A stretch of 64,000 nucleotides of DNA from Panagrolaimus kolymaensis (taxonomy: Eukaryota > Nematoda > Chromadorea > Rhabditida > Panagrolaimidae), in assembly GCA_028622995.1 (NCBI GenBank), contig JAJQJQ010000024.1:372001-436000 (forward strand), read 5' to 3'. Each line of letters begins with the position of its first letter. The first letter of the stretch is position 1. This document shows positions 37,573 to 49,500 of this stretch, piece by piece. Under the pieces are notes generated by a model, which was not told where the DNA came from, ran no database searches, and saw only the letters and a list, made by a program, of their open reading frames with translations. The position numbers and the translations under genes were made by a program.

Positions 37573-40500
37573 TTACACATAAACGGGATGTAAACCATTT
37601 TTTTGTTCATATTCTGCCCATCTAGCATCATCCGATTCATGAGTTAAAAATCTTTCACCCACTTCTTTTTCTAATACCCGAAGATCTGACCAAAGTTGAT
37701 AACCTTGAAGCCAAACATGTGTTAAAGCTTTGGTTACGGTTAAACGTTTGTTCATTTTAACTTGAAGTAAATTATTGATAAAATCAATCGCTAAAAATAT
37801 GGAAAAATTAATTAATTAAACTGTAGTTTAACATATCAGGAGGATAAGGGATATGGAATTATTTAATGAAAGTTAAAACTGTATTCAGAAGTGAAAGAAA
37901 GCTACAAAACCACAAAAATTTTTTTTTAAACCTTAACTGTCACCTTGTTTTACTTTTTAAGGCAAGGCTATAAATTTAACTGTCGCCATAAAAAAACTGG
38001 GTCAAACAGTGAAAATCCATTTTTAAATAAAATAAAAAAATACTAGTAAAACTGTGACAATGAAAGATCGTCTGTTTATGAAGGACGTTGCTTCGTAAAA
38101 GCGCTATAAGTTTTCAAGCAACAAAATTAAATTAACTGAAGCTTTTCTTTTAGTGATTTTATAAACTGTACTTTTTTTAAATAATTGATTGTATTATTAC
38201 AATAAAAAAAATTAAAATCTAATTATTTTAAAACTCAAAACTGATGCGAACTTTTATGAAACAAGAAGGAACAAAGTTTCAGTTTTACAATCTTTAAAAA
38301 AACCGTAATTCAGGATTCGAATAGCAGAAATTAAGGAAGGAGGTATGCTTTCCCAAAATTAAAAAAATAAACTGTGGGGTACGAATCGCAGGGGTTTTAA
38401 CAAAAATATTCTTAATTCTTAAAATAGAAGGATTTTTGAAATTATTATTTTAAAACTGCGTTTTAATTAGGTGAAACATTTATTCCAACCAAAACCTTTT
38501 CAAATTTTTAATAAAAATAAATTAGTAATAACTGTCTTTTCTTTAAATTGGATGAAAGGGAAAATGGATTTATTTACTCACCATTATCACTTATATCCCT
38601 CCATGGATTTGGGGGATACATAAATTCAGCATTTTGAATTTGATCATTTATATCTTCATCTTCATTAAATGGGAATGTTCCACTCAATGAAACATAAACG
38701 ATTACACCAACTGACCACATATCGAGTGATCGATTGAAACCTTTATTACGTAATACTTCCGGTGCTGCAAAAGAAAAAAAATTTTAAACCAATAAAAAAA
38801 CTGCAAGAATATAAACAAAAATGTTACCTAAATATGCTGGAGTTCCAACAACGCTTCGACGAAAACTACGTTCTCCAATAATTCTAGCAAAACCAAAATC
38901 GCATAATTTTACTTGAGTGAAATCGCTATCAGACGTCAACAAAATATTTTCAGGTTTTAAATCACAATGAACAATATTTTGATTATGCAAATATCGCAAA
39001 GAGGTAAGAATTTGATGGATCAAAAACTGAGTTTGTCTTTCTGATAATCTTCCCTTTTCACTTGATAAAATCATTTCAAGCATATCACCTTTTAATTTTT
39101 CCATAACAAGAAAAATGCGATCAGGGGTTTCAAGCATTTGTTGAAATTCCACTACACCTGGATGGCGGACTTTCTAAAACGTAAAATTTAAATAAATATA
39201 AAACTGTGCATTGTTATTACTATTTTAATAAACTCTTAGTTTGAATACCAAAGATTTATGTAATTTTGCGTTTATTATAACTGAAGAAGAAGAAACAGGA
39301 TAAAAAAATTTTGAAAAAATTAAAAATTAAAACTGGCTTTATCTTAGGTGTATGTACCCGCTCTTCTGTAAGCTATATATTTTGATTTTTTTGTTAAACT
39401 TAAATAAAATTTTGATGCTTTTTTAAACTGATATTAAACAAAAAAATGTTTTTAGGTGGAAATAAACTGGATAACGTATTTTTGTTTTATCAATGAAATG
39501 CATGCTTAGGCTTTTAAGTGCATGATACAAAAAACTGTCTTCTTGGATCCATCTGTGGAATTACCTTTATTTAAAACTGAATATGTAAGACCAGAATTAA
39601 ATTATTTTTATAAAAACTGCTTTCTCAATTTCTAAACGGATCCGAAAAGTTTTATCTTTCGAAACAACACGCAGAAAAATTTTTTTCGGTGCAGATCATT
39701 TTTTTCTCAATTCGATTTTAAAAACTGCAAAGAATCATATCCAAGAAGGGCACACGTGGGCAGGTGGGTGCGACAAAAAAATTTTTCGGGCACGAAGCAA
39801 GACATACAAAAGGGTCTACCGTGTTAATTTTTAAGAAAATTTTTTTGGGAAAATTTCATTCTTACCACATCGAAATTTTTTTTCTATTAGATTTTTGAAA
39901 TTTTGAGGCACGAAGCTCCAAAAATAGTGGCACGGAGCACGAAGCAGGGTGCGATAATCGCACCCAATCGCACCCCGTGCCCACGTGTGAAGAAGGCTAT
40001 GCTTTCAAGTAAAATAAAAACAATTCGTATAACTATAAAACATTTTAAAAGTTTTTTAGGTTTTCTTTTTAGAATTTTTCTGCAAAAACTGTTTAGAATT
40101 TAAATTTGTTACGAACCTGTAAAATTTCAACTTCAGTTCTTAATGCAGCTTCTTTATTACTGGGGAATTTTAATTTATCAATAAGTTTAACTGCCACGTG
40201 TCTTCCCGTCTTTCGATGAATTCCACCATAACAAACACCAAATTGTCCAGAACCAAGAACTTCATCCAAAAATATTTGATAAAGTTGTGAAAATTCTTGC
40301 TCTGATTGAATTTGCATTCCCAAATGACCCGTTTCTCCGGGAATTGGGACTTTAAGTTGAACCATATTATCATTTTTACGATTTTTATCTTTTATTGGTG
40401 AACTTGATTGTGGGGTTACAGGCATGAGGGCTTGCTTGATCGCTGCTGCCCATGATGCAATATTATCAACTGTGTTGGAGCGTTTTTGATTTTCTACTTC

Positions 40501-43500
40501 TTCTGGTGGACATCCAGCTAAAAAAAAAGATATATAAATAAAAAAAATCAATAAAACTGAGTTCTAATTTGAACGTTTTTAAAAAGTCTCCCGCTACGAT
40601 TGCTTTATTTTAATATTTATTAAAACTGAAGTTTATTGTATTAAAAGGCAATCGTGGCAGTATAACCTTTAAAATTTCTAATAAAGAAAAAAAAAAGAAG
40701 TCGAACCCTGTCTAACTTTAGCTTTAGAATGCTTAAGTATTGATAATAAAATCATTTTTTTTATAACTGTGAATCTTGGTAGATGAATAACAAATTAAAT
40801 TTTACAACTTTGTTTTTACAATAATAACTGGTAAATAATTTAAATTTTTGATAATAAATAAAACTGACAATTGAGTTTTAACAATGAGTTAAATTTTAAC
40901 CTTTCTAACATCAAACAAAAAAAAATCTTAGAAGAAAGAAAGAAAAAAGTTAAAAACTGTTTTTGGGCATTATTTATATTGTTTGCATCTTTTTTTAGAG
41001 AAACCGGAAACGATTCTGAAGAAGAAGAAGAAGGTCCAACCCCTCTTTTTTTTTATACGCATCTCTCTTTCCTTTCTTTTACTCTCTTTTTTCTCGACGA
41101 CGACGTATAAATTTTCAAATCAAATCAAAAAAGAAAAATAGCGAAAATCATTGCGCAAAGTTTTATTTTTTGAAGAAACATTGATTTTGCGAATGAAAGA
41201 AAAAAGAAGAAAAGAAAAATGACAATGCGTTGATGCGGCGTTGTCGTCGGCAGTGGCAGGAGCTCGTAATTTCAAAGTTCAAATTTATTTTATTTTTTTT
41301 GGAGTTTCGATGGTTAAAAAAAACTCAAGAAAAAAATAAAAGTTTGATCAAACACGTTTTTTCATTCAAATGTGTTTCTTTTTTATTCTTGAACAAACTC
41401 ATGTAAAGAGTTTTAATACATGAAAAAATAATGGTTGAGAGTGGCTATCCCAAATAAATTTTAATATAGTGAAATTCGAATTAAACAAATAAAATAAATA
41501 AAAAGTTTGTTTTAGAAAAAAATAAAAGTGGTTGTAAAAGTTTTTTCAATGGGTTTAAAATTAAATGAAAAAGAAAAATTACGAGGGCAAGAATTAGAGT
41601 TTTTTTCTTTTTTCAAGGACACGGTTTACACATTGGAAATGTTTATGATTGTTGTGACGTAATACAACAATGTGAGCGTATTTTGGTGGTCAATGAAATG
41701 GTAAAAAAAAATTTTTTTGTTAAAACTGGTGACGGAACTTTTTAGGTTTTTATTAACTGAAAGCTTGCAAAGATAATTTAAAAATAACTGTAGCGCAAAT
41801 GTTTTTGGTTTATGTATAAAAAAAATATGCACAAAACCCATAATTAAAATTTGGCAAAACTGTCATCAATAGATAAAAAAAAAAAAAATTTTTAAGTTTA
41901 ACTGGATTTGCGTTTCGTAATATACAAAAATGGGTTAATTACAAAGATTTATGAAAAAAGTTAACTGAGCTTTTGAACACAAAGTTTGAAATGTTTCATC
42001 ATTTTCGAATTTTAAGGCATTGCTTTTTTTAAACTGTCATTTTTTTAATAGTGTATTCAAAAAATAATACAAAATTCATTTTAAACTGTAGTTGTTGGTG
42101 CGCTTGCATCGAAAACTGTCATAAAGAGATACGAGCGGGGTTAGTACTTAAGAATGTTCAGTAAAAAAATCAGAAATTATTTTTCAAATGAAACTACGGA
42201 GTTTTTATAATTGCAGAATTCTATTATGCCTGATTTATTTCCTATAATTAAGTTAAACTGAAATGAAATATTTACGTGGGAAGGTTTTAATAAAGTTCTC
42301 AAAATGGTTTACTAGAATAAAATCCAATTATAAAATCCTTACCAAGGCCAAGAAAATCAAAAATATCTTTTAATTTCATAATAATAAAAAAATAACAACT
42401 AAATTTGGTCACCACCGGGTATATTTCAAAAAAAAAACCACCAATTTTGACCATTAATAAACATATCAAAAAAATTATTTCACAAAAAAAAAACAAGTCT
42501 CATAACAACTTTTGAAAATTTTAAATTTTTTTATCAATCCAGCTCATTCCAAAATCAAAAACAACAGATTACGTCAAAAATCAAATCAAGAAAAAAATAT
42601 TTGATTCAGTGATTGTGGAGGTGGTGTTTTTCAAAAATAAAATACAAATAATATTTTTTGCCGAATGTAATTTGCAATTTAAAAACTTTTTTTTGTAACC
42701 CAATTCTCAATTCGGCGATCGAATAACCAAATAAAAAAACGAGGAGTGTTTTTCCTTTTTCTATTTTTGGAAAAACAAAATCAAACTGGAATAATACTTT
42801 TTTTTCCTCAAAAAGTGAGAGTGACGCTTGCCTTCAGCAAAAAAAAGTAAACTGATTACTATCTATCTTGATTTTAACATTTTAAACTTTTTTTTGTTTA
42901 AAAAAAACTGCGTAATTCTCCTTACTTTGGTGCATGAAAAAAATTCTCGAATTATTATGAAACTGAGTATCATTATAAAAAATGCGTTGTTTTCGGTGAA
43001 AATATACAAAAGTCGCATTATTTTTTTTTTTGTGTTCGACAAAAAAACCCGAATGAGAAAGAAGAGAAAAAAATAGAGGGTGGAGGGAAGAGAGTTAAAG
43101 AATTTAGGGAATATATTATCCTTTTTTTATGTTTTGGATTTCATTATATTTTACACAAAACGATTGATTTGTTGGGTTCAAGAGGGAAATGACGAATGAA
43201 TTGGATTACGAGAAGGGGTTGTGTTGCTACAACTGAGTAAATATTATAATAATGGGAAAAAAATTAGTCAAAGATATACCAAGCAAACAAAAAAAAAACG
43301 GAAGAGGAAGAATTCAGAAGAGTAAAAACTATTGGTATGCATTTTTTTAAGCGCAGTTCAAAGGCGAAAGAAAAAAAGAAAAACTTTTTTTAAAACTGCA
43401 TTAAAAGTTTTCATAAAGACAAACTAATTTTTAAAACTGATTCTTTATTTATTAACAAAGGCACTTAATTTTAGAGATTAATAAAACTTTATTTTCTTGT

Positions 43501-46500
43501 TGTTCCTTTATATCATTCGCTGTTTTTGAAGATTTAAAATCTTTTTAATAGAGCATTTACATATAGGTTTAAAAACTGTGAAGATGAAATTGCCGATTAT
43601 TAATTTCTTTTTGGATGCATCTTTTTTAAAATTAAAACAAAGAAATTTAAAACTGTTCTTGAGTGTGAATATATTTTTTAAGTAAAATTCAAAAATTAAA
43701 CAAAAGTTTGTTAAAAACTGAATGAATTGATGACGATGGGCCTTGTTCGAATAAAAGATTCATAAAACTGTCTTTTCGTTAATAACAGGCACAAAGGCCT
43801 TTGATTTTTAGGTTTATAAAACTGGAGATCTTTTTCCTTTTTATATTTCTCACTTTCAATCATTTATCTTAATTTATTTCAATAAAGATATGATAATTTT
43901 AAAAACTGTCATTAAAAATATTTGATTGGAGGAATGTTTTTCCTGTAGTTAAAAAGAAAAAAAACCTATCTAATAAAAAAAATTTAAAACTGTTCTCTTT
44001 GAGCTTTGATGATCTCTAAACAAACAACGAGAAAGAAAAAAGTTAAACTGCAATGAAAAATACTCAGATTCAAGAAAGAAATACTTTGTCAAAGTTATTG
44101 ATATATATATTTTAAACTGATGAGGAAATTAATAAAACTGTTTTTTTTACTTGTTAAACATTAAAATTTTGTTTTCCCCTTAACACTTACCATTTTCATT
44201 TTCATCATTATTTTCATCTGATATGGAAATAGAAAAGGAGCAACAACTTTCTTCACTTGTCGAAGAACTTGAACTTGCAATAGGTGAATTTAAAATGGAA
44301 AAGCTACCAATTTTTTGTAAAATTCTTCGATTTGGACTAAATCGAAATAATGGTAAATCTTCATATTGTATCACAGGGTCAACAATCATTATTTATGTTT
44401 TAGATTGTTTTTTCGTTATTTAACTATAAAATACATATAACTTTTTTTAAACTGCGTGAACACGAGATTCGGTAATAAAAAAATTAGACAAAAGAATGAT
44501 GGGTTTTTTTTTCTTTGTTGTTGTGTATTCGAAAAACAAACTACGCGATGTTTCAATTAAAAAAAAGTAAGCAAGCATTCTTCAGACAACAAAAATAAAA
44601 ACAAACGGGAACGAGAAATTTAAAAAAAGACAAAAGAAAAAACAATTAAAAAAAACATACTCACGCGAGTTATGGGTTAAGGAAAAAAAAAAACAGGAAT
44701 TTTTTTGTTTTGTGGCCATCGAAAAACAAAAAAATGATACCATTAAAAAAATAAAAGTTTATCCAATTGTTTTATTTTGTTTTTTTTCGATGTCGCCTAC
44801 TTCTATTTGTTATAATTATTACTTTAAACATTTTTTAATAGTGGTTTTAGATAGAATAGAGAGGGAACAATAGAACACAAAGGAAAGAGCGACAATAAAA
44901 AAAGAAAAAATAGTTCAGTTTTCACTTTTTATTGTTCCTCTTTTCAAGGTCAAAAAAATCATTTAAAATTGAAATAAATTTATAGGTTTTTGAATTGATT
45001 ATGTCAGGAACCTTTTTTTTTGCCAAAGAAAGAAAAAAACGAGTCAACACTCAAAGTCAAAAAAGGTTATTCGTGGTTTCAATAAATAAAAAAAAAAGAA
45101 CAAAAGGAAAGAAATCACGCGAGATTGCTATCAATTTTTTAAAATCATGGACACTTTTTCTTTATTTTACAGCTACAAAAATTTATCAAACTCAAAGTCA
45201 ATCAAAAAAAAGTTAACGATAAAACTTTGAATGAAAATATTGTAAAAAAATAAAATAGAAATCGATTAAGATCACTTTTGCGCAAAAAAATGAAAAGTTG
45301 GTCCAAATTTGGCGAAGGCTAAAAGAAGAAGAAATTACGAAAGAAAAAATAGCGATGTGGACGACGGACAACAACATGCAGCTGCAATGTTTTTTTCATT
45401 CGTCTTTTTTCGTCTTTTCTTTTTCTATCGGATGTTGGGTGAATAAAAAAAAATAGGGAGCGCGAGTTTATTTTGTTTCTAGGCTTTGTGTTTTTTATTT
45501 TGGAAGAAGAAGCGCAAAATGAAGAAAAAGGACAACAATAAAAAAGGGAAAAGGATTTGGCGAGAAAAAATAAATAAGCAAACAAACGAGCAAATGAGAG
45601 AATGAGTGAGTGAAAGATCGAAGGCCGCGAGTTATAGCGAGCTTGAAAGTGATGATGACCTTTTTATGGAAAGGGATCTAAATAACAATGGCTCTTATTA
45701 TATATATATTTTTTTGCGATCACGATCGGCGACTATGGAAACCTTTGTTACTTTGCAAAAGAAAAAAGTCTGTATTTTATATCAAAAAATGTTAGATAGC
45801 AGCGCAGTTAACTATTTTGCGTCAAGAAAACCCGAACTGATTTGATAATGCTTGACAAAAAATTAAACTAAAAGCGGCGAAATAAGCAAGTGAGTGCTTT
45901 ATTTGCATTACTGCTTTTCAAAAGTTTTCGAAAGGTTATGTAAATTTTCGTAAAAAAAATCCAGTGAGAACTTTTTCTTTTCCAATTTTTTATTGTTTGT
46001 TTTTCTTTTCGGTATAAATCACAGTTTATAAAAATCCGTAAATTCATCTCAAATTAGTAAGGGATTGTATATAAAATAAAAAGTTATTAATTTTTATGTT
46101 GCAGTTTTACTTTCTACAAATCTTTATTTTTGACAGTTTTATAAACAACAATCACTTTAAAAATAAATTTTATTCTCCTAAAAAACGGAAGAAAATAAAA
46201 ACTCAGTTTTAAAATATTTTTTTGCAGCGAGCAACAAAAGTTATCAGTTAAAAAGCCATTAAAAATGAAAAAGACGATGTTACAGTTTAATTATAATGTA
46301 CATATAAAATTTTTTAAATTAGCCCCAAGCAAACATACAACAACTAGCTGCTAGTACATAGAGCTACAACTACTATGCTGCTATCAAAATAAAATTAAGA
46401 AAAATTATGCGATCAAATAGCAAATAAAAAAACCAATTTGCTTTAAAAAATCAAAAAATATTTTCAAGCTATTTTTTTTTTTTGGTTTGTAAACAAACAT

Positions 46501-49500
46501 ATTTATTTTTTCCTTCTAAGCAACCAAAAAAATAAGCAACAAATGGTAACACAGTTAAAAGCCTATTACGTAATATAAAATCCCACCAAAGACATCAACA
46601 GTTTTATTATTACATATATCTCAAAAAGAAGTCACCACTGCCCTCATCTTCGCCTCTTTTTTTTTATACGTGACGACAAAAACTAATAATTAAAAAAGAT
46701 TTCTTTTTTGAAGATCAAAACCAAAAAAAAGAGAATTATTTGTTGTTAAACACATAAATTTTTTTCTTTTTCTCTTTCTCTATCGCGTTTGCCCATCATC
46801 CGGTTGATCTCACTTTTTTTTTCTTCTCTTTTTACTGCTAGCGGCTGTTGCGCATGTTAAAACATTTTTCTCCTTGGGCAGCGGCGGAAAGACACCCACC
46901 CACAACCACTAATCTTAAACCAAACCATGAGGGAGAGAGAGATCGCGCGCCTCCGACGATAACGACGAAGATATAAACCGGCTTTGTTGGTTGCTGCTGC
47001 TTGGTCGTTTATTTTATTTTTTTTATATATTCGATGACAGAAACTAGCTTAGCTACGAAGAAAACCCTTGCTGCAATTTTTTAGTTTTTTCATGGATCGC
47101 AGTTTTATATAAGAATAATAATATTAGTTAGAAAATGAGAGAAAGAAAAAATGAATGACAGCGGCTTGTTCGGGCTTTTTGGTTTATTTAATACAAAAAT
47201 GCTTGGCATGGTCATTATTTCAAAAGACAGTTGAAATATATTGCAACTGCATTAGAAAATTCAGTTATTTTTTATTATAGGATATTGCCTTTTTGAAACA
47301 GTTTCGAAAAAATCCAAAGCTTTTTATCGATACAGTTTTTTGAAGTTAAAATTTTGTTGTTGCTAATATCTAAAGTAAGAAAAAAAATTAATTATCCAGC
47401 GCCATAAAAAATATCTCAGTTTTTACGATTTTATTTTGCTCATAGTTTAAAAAATAATAAACAATAAACAAACAAATATGATGAGTCAACGTGCTTTTGA
47501 CCTATGAACTATGAACTAACAACGTCATAAAAATGAAGGGATTTTTGAACCATTTCAAATAAATTTTTTATGTAGTAAAGTTAATTGGAGAGAGAGCAAA
47601 AAACATCAAATAAATTACACAAACTTGAACCCTAAAATGGTAAAAAACAACAACAACAAAAATAATAAAATTATTAGAAACGAGAAGAAAAATATATTTT
47701 GCAGCAGTAAAAAAACATAAAAGCAAAGAAGTATTTTTGAGGAAAATAACAAGTAAAAAATAGAAAAATATAAATGTGACTATAATATATGTTTTTTGTA
47801 TTTTTCTTTTAAGCTTTCTGAAAATAAAATGGCTTAAATGGATTTGGGTGTGAAAAAGAAAATAATTAAAGTACAAAAACAACTATTTTTGTATTTTATG
47901 GGTTTAGATCGTAAAAAAACTTCTGCATTCAGTTTAGTTCCTGGAAATAAATAAAAAAATTCAAAAAGCTTTTGAAACTCCTTTTTTTCGATCATTTTTT
48001 TTATAATACTTTTTTTTTCATTTCGTTTAAATATTTATATTTCCTTCCAACAACGACAAAAAAAGAGAGAGGAAGAAAGGAAGAATGAGAATGAAAGTCC
48101 AGCAGCCAGATGTTTGTGATGATGGCGATTGCGATCGCAAACTATAGCTTTTTTTTCTTCTATCACATGAGGGAAGAATAAAAATTGTTGCCGCTCGCCG
48201 CCAATCGACGCTGAATCATTCATTTTTGTTATTTTATTTTTTGTATTCATTGAAACTTGAAAATATTTTTTGGTTTCAGTTTAACAAAAAAAAAGTCTCT
48301 ATTCTGCTTTGTGCTTTGTATGAATAAAAAAAATAGGAAGAGGAAGAAAAATATTAAACTTTAAAGCAACATTTAAAATCATAAAGTTTTTAAAATTTTT
48401 TTTTGGAAAATTTATTTAGATTAAAATGGAAATGTTCCTTCTGCATCCACACGATTCAGTTAATTTAAATAGTAAATTTATGAAATTACTAAGCAGCCAA
48501 ATTATGTTAGATGTGACACAGTTTTTTTAAGACCAACTTTCTTCATAACAGTTTAAAAGTTCTTAAAAAATTAAAGACATAGCGTCTCAATTTTGGAATA
48601 TTATTCCAACACATGCGCGGTTTTTTAATTTTGTACAAAAGGTGTTGAAAAAAAAGAAAAGTTTCCAGAATTTAAAAAAAAACAGTTTTTATTATAAATT
48701 CTTTTGTAAACTTTCTTAAACAACCGTTTTGAAAGCTTGCAGTTATTAAAAAAAAATAAAGAAACAATGCAGTTAAACCTCGTCCTAATAATTTTAAAAA
48801 CTTACAATATAATTTTAAAATTTGTTTCAAATAATAGACTACTGCGGCTGTCATCAGTTTTTATTATGAAAATACAATATTTTGGGTATGTAATGAAATA
48901 CACTAAATCCCACTTTATGACCTCTTCACAGTTTTATATGTTAGCCTATGACCCTTTTTTCCCGTGATTCACTAAATAATTTGTTTTTATAGTTTTTTTG
49001 CTGCAAAAAAGCAACCAAATCCAAATCAAATAAACACTACTCTGCTGCTTCCTCTTTTTCTCTCAATTAGCACCGGCTGGGCGACTAACTCGATGACATA
49101 ATTATTATTTATTATATTTATTTGTTTTTCTCAACCTCAAAAAAGTAAATAAAAAACATATGTTTAAACGCAAATACTTAAAGTATGAATTACTAAATTT
49201 ATGTATTTGCGTATAAAAAATCTTTCAAAATTTTTTATTAGCTTTTTAAAATAAAAAAATAATAATATTTTTGTATTCCTAAGCTTTTGATGGAGCATTC
49301 AATTTTTTAAATTGAGTTGTCAAAAGAAAAAGCAGTTTATTGAAAGCTAGAGGAAATCAAATACAGTTTAATAGAAGATTTTAAAAATTCACAAAGTTCA
49401 ATAAAATTGTGAGTTAGTTTATGCAGTTTTGACGGGATTAAAAAAAAGTGATGTATGGAAAAAGAGTTTAAAAATTACTCTAGTAGACGAATTATTATGA

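Larger units (their letters stand above)
11845..44455 (-). repeat. Oriented CAGTT-motif array, domain B (minus orientation)
   Basis: For about 32.6 kb the motif reads A/T run + AAACTG on plus, that is, CAGTTT on minus. Copies recur at tens of bases through intergenic DNA and introns of genes transcribed in both directions. Plus-orientation CAGTTT is rare; one clear exception is near 38279. Copies are missing from most exon sequence, from the palindrome (26.78-27.83 kb), from the MITE at 39.75-39.99 kb, and from gaps at about 41.0-41.7 and 42.3-42.8 kb. Confidence 0.85.

Noticed and set aside
45606..45845. Plus-strand frame with a protein-like start ([17 protein letters not shown])
   Set aside because: It lacks an ATG at its start, degenerates into a TA-repeat-coded stretch, and has no splice signals tying it to another exon.
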